From contig NADL03000657.1 in NCBI GenBank assembly GCA_002205965.3, forward strand, positions 1,116,001-1,180,000: a DNA stretch of 64,000 bases. The letters are read 5' to 3'. The translations under genes were made by a program, and so were the position numbers. Shown here one piece after another: positions 34,071 through 44,987 of this stretch; position 1 is the first letter of the stretch, and every line of letters begins with the position of its first letter. The notes below the pieces were generated by a model. The model was given only the letters and a program-made list of their open reading frames with translations, was not told where the DNA came from and searched no databases. This DNA comes from Kappaphycus alvarezii (lineage: Eukaryota; Rhodophyta; Florideophyceae; Gigartinales; Solieriaceae).

Positions 34071-35900
34071 TCGGCGTACTATTTTTAGTATACTCACTCT
34101 TGCCGTTACATGTTTGAATCCGTCGCCACCCTGCGGAGTGGTTTTTGCTCCGTAACGAATAGTGTCAATAGTTTCTAATCCATGGGACTGTACTGCTAGT
34201 CCCCTGCTGATAACATTGCTAAACATTGCTAAGCTTCGTTCCCGTGTCTGCAGTGTCCCCCCTGACAAACCAACTGCGTACAACAACACCTTTTGCTCCC
34301 CATACATCCCGGATCAATACGCTACGCCGCAAGGAAGGACGCTGTCCTTTTGTACTTGACGTAATTGTCATACTTTGAACATATAGCCACACGGTGCGCG
34401 AGACGCAGTTCCTACTAGCAAGGCTCTGATCCTTTGTCACATGTCCAGTAGCATACTGCCCCTTAATTCAGTACACGTTTACTGAGTGTAGAACACCCAA
34501 ATCATCCTCCTCTGTCCCCTCCGCATTCGACACTCGGCGACCTCTCCTGCTAGCAAGATGTGATCATCGATCATGTATGAGGGGATGCGTGTCCCTTCTA
34601 ACCGTCAGTAAGGTTGGCATCCCAATGTACAACAGGGTATCGTGCGAGTAGAGCAGTAAAGCTAGTGAAACAGAGAGGGCAGCAGACGGGGTGCTGCGAA
34701 AGGAGTAGTGGAGACGATGGCAGTGGGTTTCAGAAACTTGAGGGCAAAAGTTCAATGGAATGTAGCTAGATGCACTCAAGAATTCAGAAGACCCGCCCAT
34801 TTTTGAGCTGGCAGTGTAGCTCTAGCCAGGTTTATATACAGCAGTACTGTAGTACAGTATAGATTCGAGCGCACTCACTAAAGCATACTATAAATTTGTC
34901 AATCAAACACTGAGTAAGCATTTGTCAAATGATTAACAAATAATATACTTTTTGCAGTCCTAGTTTTTGAAATACAACAGAAATGAATCGTATCTAATAT
35001 TTTTGGTAACATCCTTCGTAAGTTTTCAATTATTTTCTTATTTGAAAGTAAAAACATCTCACATTTGGTTAAATCTTTATCAATAGGACAAAACTGCAAT
35101 TACTACGGTTGTACGCGAACATCATACACTAGCGCAAATACTCGATATTTAAAGTCACTTCTTTGTGAGAATCGGGTTTCTTGTCCCCTTCGTGCCTCCG
35201 TATACTCGTCTTGTCAGCCCTCGGCGGCCTTCCTTTCATTGACTCTCAGCGGTCCCAACTTTGCCCGTCCAGTGCTCGTACAGTAAGATGGAGGCGGTCA
35301 CACCACATTAAAGTAAACTACAACTGCACTGTAGTCATTCTAATTGATAGTTCCTTCAGCCGGACCCGGTTTGCCCCTCCTGGGCCAAATCACAATAGTA
35401 CAGAGCGCTGCACACAAGAAGTTTGCAACATCTTTGACCTTTCTGCATAAACTGTCGGTCAGATTGGGATCAGTAGGATCCCGGAGCTTGTTTTCGGTTA
35501 CGTACTTGGCGTAAATCCGAACCCTGCCGTATTTCATCGCTCAATGAGACAGAAGGCGTACCCTACGTGGTAAACGAGACGTTAACGAGTGAGACTGGTA
35601 TAGGCAAGCGTTCTGTTTTTTATTCATTCATCCTCTGTCCTTTCAATTTCTCTTGTCGTGAACCGTTTTCATGATGGAATTTATAGCCTACAACTTGATT
35701 CCGATACATGTTCAATTCCACTCCATTCTTCAGACCCTCTCCCGCTCGTGCCCTTTCGTTCACTTGTGAAATCTAAGCATTGCCCCAAATGGTCGTCACA
35801 ATCAGCCCCGATTAGCCTATGATTCGACATGCTTGCCCTTGCGAAGCCTTCAGGCTACAGAAAGCCACTTATTCTGTTCACGTTACTTGCTCGACCGACA
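34071..35900. other. Intergenic region including the probable 3' LTR of Copia III
   Basis: 1.8 kb without a supportable gene. A palindrome (GCAGTACTGTAGTACAGTAT) lies at 34841-34860. The right end, from 35900 leftwards on the minus strand, starts TGTCGGTCGAGC directly after a purine-rich tract. It is probably the 3' LTR of Copia III. Its other end cannot be set because no second copy is in the window. Confidence 0.45.
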
Positions 35901-35931
35901 CCCCCCTTTCCACACCAATGAAAGTATGTCG

Positions 35932-36657
35932 CTATGCTTCGGACTGGTCTAGTTGCTCCTTTGTGAACACTCTATCACGGGTCACCCATTGGCCGATGGG
36001 ATGCGAGATATCATTATTCTTAAGAATTCCCCATAACGTGTCGTTAGGGCATCCCTTAGTCATCGCATCTGCTATATTGAATCGAGACTGTATCCGCCCG
36101 AGGTCAGCTATTTTACCTTTTTCGTACTCCTCTTTTACTACCAACTGATCCACCATTAGCCTCCGCTCTGTGGTCATGGTACTTTTTGTGATCACATCAA
36201 AAAGAGACTTCGAGTCCACAAATGCTCGGATAGGGAAGCGTTGATCAAATATCTCTGCTAACTGTGCCTGCAGTAAGAGGGCACTATCGAACCCATCCAA
36301 GAATGCGCAGGTCTCAGAGGCAAGTACTGACTTCACCATTCAGTGGCACTTGTATGACCGAAAAGACAGCAAAAATGACGTGCCGCTTCCGTCCGTAATG
36401 ATCACTACGTGTCAAAGCTGGGATGAGAAGTCCCGATTGCTCGCAAACGAACCGTCTGAGTATACCCTGATGTGTGCAGTGCGCATGTCTAACTTCTTGT
36501 AATGCAGCCCCAGATCCCCGTTCTTGGAAACAGTCCTTAATAAAGCGTTTAACCTTTTCAGTATTTCCCCCTTGTTCCTTTTGAAAGATTCGGCAGTCTC
36601 CTGTGCTAAGGATACTGATAGGGGTAAATGTTCGGGAGAAGAGATACTTAGAACCAA
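35932..36657 (-). pseudogene. Copia III RNase H (fossil)
   Basis: Copia-type RNase H with IRVYSDGSFASN near its start, AFVDSKSLFDVITKS in the middle, and a SRFNIADAMTKG signature before the end. The end block GQWVTRDRVF matches that of Copia II. It is broken. Confidence 0.75.
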
Positions 36658-36659
36658 AT

Positions 36660-38165
36660 ACCCAAGAAGGAGGTGTTGCGAGCGACAAAAGTGCTGCCGT
36701 GGTATAGCTGAACGAAAAAAAGGAATGTTTATGGAAGAGAGTTGAGAGGGCTACAAGCAAGTATGGAAGGGGCAGGGTCTACCACTGATGCTCTGCGACC
36801 AGCGTAGGAAAAATGTTTCTCGGGTCTGAAGTTGATTCTAAACTTCCTACTACTTGGGACTTGATCTGAAGTTGTCTACGAACTTGCTTGACCTCTCCAT
36901 GAGGAAGCAGTTTACTCAGCATATATAGACTTTTGGCTACCCCTAAAGTCCGAACAAAACTACAGACGGTTCCAGGAAATGCATACAAACAATTTGTGTG
37001 GATAATATACTCTAAACAAAAGATACTCAAGAAACTAACAATCAATGAGATCCTCTTATTTACCATTCTCTAAATGAGATCCAAACAACTCCTCCAAAAT
37101 ATCCATGCTGCCCAAGCAGTCCCAACAAATATCTGCGAACGGCTCATAGCTCTCTATTCCCTCCTGAGAGATATCTAAACTACTAAAGATATCTACATCC
37201 GGTTCCAGCTTCGGCACCACTTGTTCCATACTCTCCAGTCGAGGCCCCACCAGTCCAACAATTTCCATGCCCCATGTTCCTCATCCAACTCGTCCTCGTG
37301 CTCATCATCCTCCTCTTCCTACTCTTTCTCCTCTTCATCTCCCTATTCATCCTCTTCATCCTCCTCATCCTCCTCATACTCACGGTCCTCCTCGTTATTA
37401 ACCTCCTAGACCAATTCAGGGGCTACCCACTCCTCGAAGATCTCCCCAGCTCCCTCCTCGATGTCCCACTCCCGCCCCTTACCTATCTCCTCCGCCTCAT
37501 CCTCAATAAAAAGGCGACGCACGAATTCGATGACCTTTTTCTTGGTTTGCCGGCGCAGGTAGTCCTCGCGGTCAGTTGGTCCGAAAGGGAGTAGGGGAAT
37601 AGAGTTTAGGAGGGGGGATGGCGATTTTTGGAAATGACTTTCGTGGGGCATAGATTGTTCATTCTGGTAGGCTTTGTTGAATGGGACGCAATTGAGGGTA
37701 TTTTGGGTGTGTGGAGGGAGAGAGGTGATGAGTAAAATGATCGGGGACGTTTAAAACTTGGAATAAAGGGTTTAAATAGGCTCCCGGGGTAGGTTCTAAA
37801 GATTAGGAATAGGTAAAAATAAATCTGCAAGGGATTTTGTAGTTGTTCATTTGCGCCCTTTCTCTCAAAAAAGCGAATTTGGAGGAGGAGGTAAGCAAAA
37901 AGGGAAAAAGAACTTGATTGGGGATCGCTTCAGAGGGGTATATACAGTATGAAAATATCTAGATAAAATGGAAGTAAATTTGGAGAGGACCGCGGTAATG
38001 ATAAGCGAGGCTCAGGGAGGACGAGGAAGGACCGGAACTATAAGCAAATTTGGACAAGGAGAGGTAGTACAGTAAACCAAAGGTCTGTAGATGACGGCGA
38101 CAAAAAATCCGTTGCTATTAGCACGCGCCTAACAGATGCCACGGGGAAAGCTGCAAAAGGGTTCG
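36660..38165. mobile_element. Insertion inside Copia III
   Basis: The reverse transcriptase stops near 38176 and its continuation resumes near 36660. The 1.5 kb between has different composition and carries an acidic minus-strand reading frame. I could not find clear target duplications or terminal repeats, so the class of the insert is unknown and its ends are approximate. Confidence 0.5.
37056..37651 (-). CDS. Acidic hypothetical reading frame within the insertion
   Basis: From an ATG at 37651 the frame gives about 80 residues beginning MPHESHFQKSPSPLL, with a basic helix RRQTKKKVIEFVRRLF. A Glu/Asp-rich repeat tract (GAG/GAT codons, about 37410-37280) follows, and then a segment ending LEELFGSHLENGK at 37056. 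The tract is interrupted several times. There is a pyrimidine-rich leader before the ATG. There is no known domain. It may be a decayed gene carried by the insert. Confidence 0.3.
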
Positions 38166-38557
38166 TTACGACCTGCTAAGCGCAGCGCATGAGAAGAGAC
38201 TTGATATCCTTATAATCTGCTTCGCGAGGCAGAGGTTTTATCAAAAGAGCAGACCGGCTTTCATTCTCATACACTACAGATCGGGCGACCGTGATTTCCG
38301 TTCCCACGAATGTGAATTGACAGCGTTTTGCGGGTTTAGAGTTGAAGTACTGGATGAGTGACTGTGTTAGCTCAAAAAAAAGTCGATATGCCGCAACAGA
38401 TAACATCTTCAGCGTAGGTTGCTAACGCACCGATTAATCTTCCGTTCTCGTGTGCTACATGTAGCGCTGTGTCTCCAACCACTGGTTGCATCTCTAGGTG
38501 AACAGTGAGGTAGCGATGCAGTGTTTGCGACCAATAATCCCCAGCATCTACCAGGCC

Positions 38558-41189
38558 TTACAGTGGCCTTATTAGCTTGCACAAGCGTCTGGTGGCATCC
38601 CCTGGTCTCTTTGGCAACCATATGCACACATCTCGCTGCAACGGGCGGTCACTTTGCACGTATGCTTGGGAAATATCCAGCGACCACATTTCCCACTCCT
38701 TAGTCGCAGTAAGCAGCATGAGCATTCTGATAGACTGAGGTCGGGCGGTCTGGGATCCGTGAACTAGGTATGGCTTGGCCTCGTCGTAGTTGCCGCTGGC
38801 GCAGAGTCGCGACTTATAATTTGGCGTGTCAGTGTCGTAGTCCTTTATAGTGTCGACGAAGTGCAATCCGATAATGTTTGCTCCCTTGGGCAGGTCACTG
38901 GGGTGTATGAACTTCCAAACTCCACAGGACTCAAGGCCACTCTCTTCCCTCATCCGTGTCTCCATAGACTCTCTGCTTTGTTTGCGCCGGTCTCCGGGCT
39001 TTAATACCTCCGTGAGGTGTACCCGCTCCACGTGCTCATCATTATAATTCTGAAAGTCATGCAAGCAATTCCGCACCACAATATCCAAGAAATAGTTTTT
39101 TGTCACAGCTGTTTGGTTGTCCGTAATGACCTGTGTGCTGTTAAATTTCTTGCGGTTCCCATCGACATCCAGCCAAACGTGTTTATCATCCACGTCGAGT
39201 ACTTCGAATTTTCCGTGTATGAGGTTGTCTGTTTCCCTGTATACCCTGACTTTGTCCCCCATACGACTATACAGTTGGCGGCTAACGGCGTGCGTGATCG
39301 CAGTGCCTCCGAAATTCGCAGCTCTGCCACTATGGCTTCCATCTCGTCTCTCGCAGTCTGCATCGCCGTCATTCCGCTTTCCTGGTCTGAGTATGAGGAA
39401 CCTGGTATTGTTAGGCGTCCATGCTCGCCGTATACGAGTACAGCTGGTGACGACCCGGCTGGGCCAGCTGTATCGTTCATGCTCTTCACAGCTAGTCTTA
39501 ACGCCATCTCTTGTGACACTTTGGCCGACACATGACGTATTTTTTTGGGTGTTTGCGTCTTAAGGGGGCATGGTGCTGCTCGCCAAGTCCTATTGAATTG
39601 TGACTCTCAATGCCGGACAGTTGAATGATAATGCCAACTTCTGCCGCACGAAGTTCCCACCTGACGGACGTAAATTGGGGGCCTTGATCGAGACGGAGTA
39701 TTTCAGGGTACCCAAGATAGGGTAATACCCAGCACTCGAGAAAGGTCTGCCATACATCTTCCAAGATATTACTGCGTGCGAACGCAGAGTTTCCATAGCC
39801 CGTCTGTGTATCGACCGCATGCAACATTGCCCTGTCACCGAGCCTGAAGAGGTCAAGTGCGACTTCCTTGTTGAATGTAATCGACTCTGGTGGGATGGAA
39901 ACTCTGGAACGCAGTGGCCGAGCACCAAAGGTTGTACACGTACGACAGGCTGCCGAAATCTCCTCTAGCGTTCGGAAAGTATTAATATCAGTTTCAGAGG
40001 GACGCGCTCTCTGCAGCAAGCGGTATAGTCTGGACGAAGGCGGATGGTTAAAGTGTTGATGGAGTTTTCGTAGTTCAGACTCTGTGAACATTGTTGAGGC
40101 ATTGATATATGTGGCAGCGTTTGACTTGATAAACCAAGTATGGTAGATATGGCCTCTGAACCATCTGCACTGTACCTTTTCGCTTCCATTGCCGAGTGAG
40201 AGTATGCAATCGCCGGTGTGTATCGGGATTCCAAGGGAATGCATTACATCGAGCCCGAGGAGAGCTGGAAGTGCGGTGCCCACAACATCGATTTGCAACC
40301 GGAGCGGCCCGTCGCACATTGAAAGGGGCACTCGCATTTCCATGGTACCCAAACTATCCCTGGTACCGCAGCCAAACAAAAAGTGGGCCTTACTCTGGTT
40401 GAGCTCAAAGGTCATATTCATTGACTGTAAGTATGCCAGGGCTTGAGGTGCACCGACTCCAGACCTTGTGGCGCCCGAATCCACACACAACCCCTTGAAC
40501 TCCGCTTCACCCGTGGGACTTGATACCGCGTTAATGCTGACCACATCACTCTTCAGTCCATCAGGTACAGTGTTAATATAGTTAATATGATCAACTGAGC
40601 GTAGGGTATCTTCACAAGGATTGACTGTGAAGTAAGGGGCCAGAATCTCCTCCTGAGCGGCAAGTGAAGTGCTAGCGTGCTTGCAGAAGTTCGTAGTGAA
40701 TATTTTTGCAAGGCTTTCATTTTTGGTGCCGTCTGTGGGCAGACTAGGGTGACGAATTGGTGCACCGAGCTCAGTATATCCCGTCGTATTGATAGGAGTG
40801 TCTTTCTCATCCGGTATGTCTGGTAAGATCTGCTCATCGTGCAATGCTTCACTGAATACCTCTGCAATCGTGGACTGCTCAACTGATTCTTCGTCTACTT
40901 CAACGATATAGCCTGCATCAGCACTGGCGGCAAGCGCAAAAATAACCTGACGTACCCCTTCCGAGTCGTTGGGCAGCCGTCCGCTGCGCTCGTTGAAATC
41001 TCTTGCGCGATGAGCAAACCCCTTTGCCGCACCACCATTTGGGCAGTTCCGTACTCGATGTCCCAACCTTCCGCAGCCGAAGCAATTGATATTATTGTTA
41101 TCGAGACCTATAGGAGCACCGGGTAAAACGACTCGCGAAGCCGAGGTGCTACCTTTTCGCGTTCCTACCTTCTGCCAGAAAGATGCCAA
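38558..41189 (-). pseudogene. Copia III gag end, protease, integrase and reverse-transcriptase start (fossil)
   Basis: The longest open stretch (41189-39498) runs from just before the zinc knuckle through protease into the integrase core, whose block near 39620-39580 reads GIESHNSIGLGEQHH. The next part (39262-38558) covers the integrase end and the reverse-transcriptase N-terminal half, with LDISQAYVQSD near its end. The arrangement is the same as in Copia II, but the sequence is only distantly similar, so these are separate families. Confidence 0.8.
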
Positions 41190-41200
41190 ATGACGTAGAT

Positions 41201-43840
41201 TAGACCCACAAGATAGAGAGCAGTAGAAGAATTTTTTTCCTTTTTGTCGAATTATTGAAAACCCTACCGATATTCATTTCAAATAGAAGATTTAAAGTTC
41301 AGGTAATATTTAAAAATACTCAAAATACATAAATCAATAAAATATATTTCATCTGGAAATTATTAATACAATTTACGGGACGATACTGGTTCTTAAAGCA
41401 GTCATGACCTCTAGCAAAATGAAACATGAATAATTCTCTTCCAAATAGTCGAAGTCTCCGTGTATATACGTATTTAGTGATCTTCTAAATACAACATTTT
41501 CATCATGATTGGAGTGAGAATTCTGTGTTATTACGATTCAAGACACAACTTTTTTTTGTGGCTAGATTAATTCCAATACCATCAAAACATTCATCTTCCA
41601 GTTTTTGATCATGAGTCTGAATGTTTCTGTTTCTTATGCGCCTAAGTTAATATCAGATGAGTCCTTCCGCTAATTTGAAGTATATTTTCACCAGTGGGCA
41701 GTAATTTGCGATATCTCTGAATCCTATGTACAGAGTACAGTCGCTTAGGCAGAAAAATTGTCAGAAATGGTATTTCATACACATGGACAGCTCCTTAACC
41801 TATAAAATCCTTACCAGGTTCAGATCACCCTAACGGAAGTTGTTTTGACGAACGAGTAGATCGCATTTAAGTTAGCTTTTCTCAAAACTTTGAGAATATC
41901 TTTTCCAAAACTAACGAGCTATGTCCTTCCTACAAAAGGATTCCATCGCTCGCATTGAAACTTATTTCCATCATTTGTTTTTTCCTTACGCTCTGATGAA
42001 GAACCGTGTTTCTCGAAAACAATCTACCGCAGAAAGCTTCGATTGTCTTATTTGTTCTTAGTTATTTGTCTTCTCTATGTGATCACCCTTGTTTTCAGCC
42101 TCCTGACCTGAATTATATGCCATCAGAAACTTAGAATCTGTATTCTTGGTGGCTCTAATGAAACTCTAAACCATTTACATTTAGTTCATTGTCTCCTGAA
42201 AAGAAGAAAACATGAGTCACTGCATGAAGGTCTCTGTGACCCGAAGTATTGTTCCACAAGATCCCCCACCACCCTTATCCCTAACAATCATACCGAATCT
42301 GATCCTTCAGAGTATTCTGAAGACTCTAAAATCTTTATTTCAATAATTATTTCACTTTTTACATCCGAATATATTTGCAGTCTGACAATCACACACAAGG
42401 ATGACGCAGATTGAAAGTACTTTTAGAATCCACTTAGCTCCGACTAAATACAATCTTGACAAAATCGGGTTGCCAATGATTATTGATAGCTTTGAAAAGG
42501 TCGCTGATCAGACCCCAGCGTATTGTCGAGCTGGATGCTTCTTGTTTTGTCGGATTTTTTTATTCCGAGAAATTGTGTAACGACGGAAAATATCAAAGCT
42601 TGTACGTTTCATGATATTCTAAATTTGGATCTGAATATGCCTCGACGATGAAAAACTTCCTCACACGATACTTCCATCGCTAGAATTGGATTTTTTCATG
42701 CTAATCAGAATGAAAAAAACTCATTCCCGCAATAATAAGGTTAACATTTGGATCATACACTTAGCAGTTTTCTTGAGATGGACACATTGAAATACCTCGT
42801 TCCGAATTCAATCTATGCCACGCTCAACTGTTTCTAGCTATTTAAATTTCACCATTTCTGTCCATAAACTTTCCAAACGGTACTATTCTATTTGTACTAG
42901 GCTTTTACTCGACGTTTTAATTGTACTCTTACGCTCATCATATTACACCGAGCATAAGTATTGATTGGGTTAATTATTTTGAATGAAGTTTTCTGTTCTG
43001 TTCTATAAGATACTACTTGTATTTTGCACCAAATCAACTGCTTACTAAAGATAAGTAGCTTAACCTCCTTTCACGCTCGGCAAGTGAGTTTACACCTCTT
43101 TAGAAATATCCCCGATTCCCTGTTATTAACAGTTGTTCTTTGAAATCGTTCACTCTAGGCCAATGTTTTGATCGCAAGGCCATTTTTGCCACGACTTTTA
43201 CCTTACAGTTGGATCAAAACAGCCTCTTACGCTATACCTTGAGCTCTAAGTAAGTGCGCTTTCATTTAAATCTACTAAACGAGACGTCCCTATTTTGATA
43301 TTACCGTTTTGGAAGGAATTTTAGGGTTTTTGCGAGAGGTCAGTGGCTGTACGAGCTATTGTACTAGCGAAAGCCCAGAAATATAACATTATACAGGTGA
43401 CATAGACCTAAGGTAAGGTGTAATTCTAAAAAAAAGTGGTTGGAAAATATTTTGCATTTATTTTTTGTGCCCTACATAATCAATTGAGGGCATTTGAGGA
43501 ATAGTCACAAGGATCGAAGGACTCAGTCTCGGCTTCATCCTTAATTCACAATCCGCACGTTTCAGTATAAGATTAAGGTCCACCTCTCCAAAATTGACTC
43601 CTGAATCGGCGTGGCTAAAACTGTTGGGCGAAATTTCAACTCAGTCACAGAATAGTTCTTTTATATACAATTCTATCAATCAATTCACTACTAATTATAA
43701 ATGCTAAAGAAAACGCGAAAAAGGTAGAGAAGTTAGTAAAATTTCACCACATAACTGCCGGAAACGGTCGACTGGCCAATCTGGTGCCAATTGGTTACTT
43801 TATAATCTCAAAAAAGACACTATTGTAAACTACATATCAT
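41201..43840. other. AT-rich desert
   Basis: About 2.6 kb of markedly AT-rich sequence without a start-to-stop frame of useful length on either strand. The boundary at about 41200 coincides with the abrupt end of Copia III. One startless open stretch at 42124-42414 is described separately. Confidence 0.6.
42124..42414 (+). pseudogene. Startless open stretch with a LINE-like zinc motif
   Basis: 96 codons without a stop and without an in-frame ATG near its beginning. Near the start it reads CILGGSNETLNHLHLVHC. This resembles the CxxCGxxxETxxHLxxxC zinc cluster at the end of many LINE reverse transcriptases, with the second Cys missing. It may be a scrap of an old LINE. The match is short. Confidence 0.25.
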
Positions 43841-43877
43841 GTGCAGACTCCGTGTGCAAAGAGAATAACTTTACGGA

Positions 43878-44201
43878 ATGATTATCGAGGGTGTGCAGGG
43901 CCAAACATTCAAGCTCGATGCGCCGTCGCAAGTCGCCTACAATGTCACCATTCGCAGCACCCCAACAGAATTTTACGTCATCAAGTCTGCGTAATCACTC
44001 TTCTGTGCATCCAAATCGGCCCACATCGACATGCTGCGGAACTTTTATCCCTCAGTGAGAGCTGTGTTTAGCCTTACCTCGGACCCAATCTTTCCCAAAC
44101 TTGGCTGCCAGTTCTTTCACTTCGCTTTTGACGCCTTTCCCGCGCCCCGAGAGTCTGCAACTGTATTGGTTGAGGCATATGCAAAATTCATATCCCGATG
44201 A
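43878..44201 (+). pseudogene. Orphan coding-like island in the AT-rich region
   Basis: From the ATG at 43878 one frame runs 107 codons to TGA at 44199, broken by a single in-frame TAA after residue 38. Base composition and residue pattern (IEGVQGQTFKLDAPSQVAYN at the start, ESATVLVEAYAKFISR at the end) look protein-coding and differ sharply from the flanks. I recognise no family. It could be a relic exon or a transposon part. Confidence 0.3.
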
Positions 44202-44560
44202 CTGCTCTTAAAGCCGCCTTCGACCACGTTTGCCGAAGAATATCGGCCACTATGTGTTGTAAAATTGCAACATTGATACTAGCGCGAACCCCCAAGTTTA
44301 GCAGTGAAACAATCCAGATATCATAACTTATACTTTCATATTTGCATTTCTAAAACATGATTTCGCTAGCGTTAATTTTAAAAATAATCAGCTAAAAAGG
44401 TTCGCCAGCTCTCTAAACGTAATAAAAAACAGCTCTCCATTCAATACTACAAAGAGAGGATTGGGTGCCATTAGTCTAAATTTAGTGGGGAAGATTTTAC
44501 TTTTAAAGACCGAAGTAAAACCGATGCCATACTTTTAAGTCTCAAGACTTAATCATATTA

Positions 44561-44746
44561 TCAATAGTGAGTTTTCGGCCTACAATGCTCCAGCACCTCA
44601 ACAGTGGGGTTTTGCATTGGGCCAATAAAGTTAGAGATGAGTTGCTGAGTCAGGTCAGCCCATTCATTTTGCACAGAACTTATTAACTCTGCACCAATGC
44701 TCTTCGGACTTCTGCTATCCCACGTCTCCTTCAAGGGGGCCGCCAA
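44561..44746 (-). pseudogene. C-terminal scrap of a Tc1/mariner-like transposase
   Basis: 61 codons on the minus strand: ELISSVQNEWADLTQQLISN, then IGPMQNPTVEVLEHCRPKTHY at the stop. The spacing of Trp, the hydrophobics and the closing GxxTxY-like end is that of the last part of Tc1/mariner transposases. There the usual pattern is xEWxxIxxxxIxxLIxSMxxR, ending in GGxTxY. The catalytic triad is not present, since it would lie further right. It is only a fragment, and no terminal inverted repeats were found. Confidence 0.5.
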
Positions 44747-44759
44747 GTCCGAGCGTCTA

Positions 44760-44800
44760 CGCTCGTACAGCGTTCGTTACTAATGGATACTGTACGAGCG
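44760..44800. repeat. 11-bp perfect inverted repeat
   Basis: CGCTCGTACAG (44760-44770) and CTGTACGAGCG (44790-44800) are separated by 19 bases. It could be a hairpin or part of a transposon end. It contains the same GTAC core as the dispersed palindromes. Confidence 0.7.
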
Positions 44801-44987
44801 CGTTCAGTCCAATAAAACCACGGTACTAAAAATCTCGCGAGACTAAAATAGCTGGACACGCCTCCCTACTCACGGTGGGCGACGGGTGCTACGTAAAGAA
44901 ATAACGGACGCCAGCACCCGGCCCCTCCACATGTAGGGGGCCTGTTTCCCCGTCTCCCATTTTTTCGTCTAGCACGAACCAACCACC

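Larger units (their letters stand above)
35901..41200 (-). mobile_element. Copia element III, minus strand, with a 1.5 kb insertion
   Basis: A minus-strand Ty1/Copia-type element. Reading right to left: a zinc knuckle CFGCGRLGHRVRNC at about 41040-41085, a protease segment with DSGATRSG at about 40460-40500, integrase at about 40150-39500, reverse transcriptase at about 39050-38176, and RNase H at about 36657-35932. The polypurine tract GGAAAGGGGGG sits at about 35901-35911. The right end stops just upstream of the zinc knuckle, against AT-rich DNA, so most of gag and the 5' LTR are gone. About 1.5 kb of other sequence separates the reverse transcriptase from RNase H. It is broken, with several breaks, but long stretches stay open (39498-41189), so it is probably younger than Copia II. 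Confidence 0.85.

Noticed and set aside
35340-35537. 65-codon minus-strand frame left of Copia III
   Set aside because: Probably within the 3' LTR. No domain, and no support beyond being open.
44760-44800. Rho-independent-type terminator hairpin
   Set aside because: Eukaryotic context, and no T-run follows the stem.
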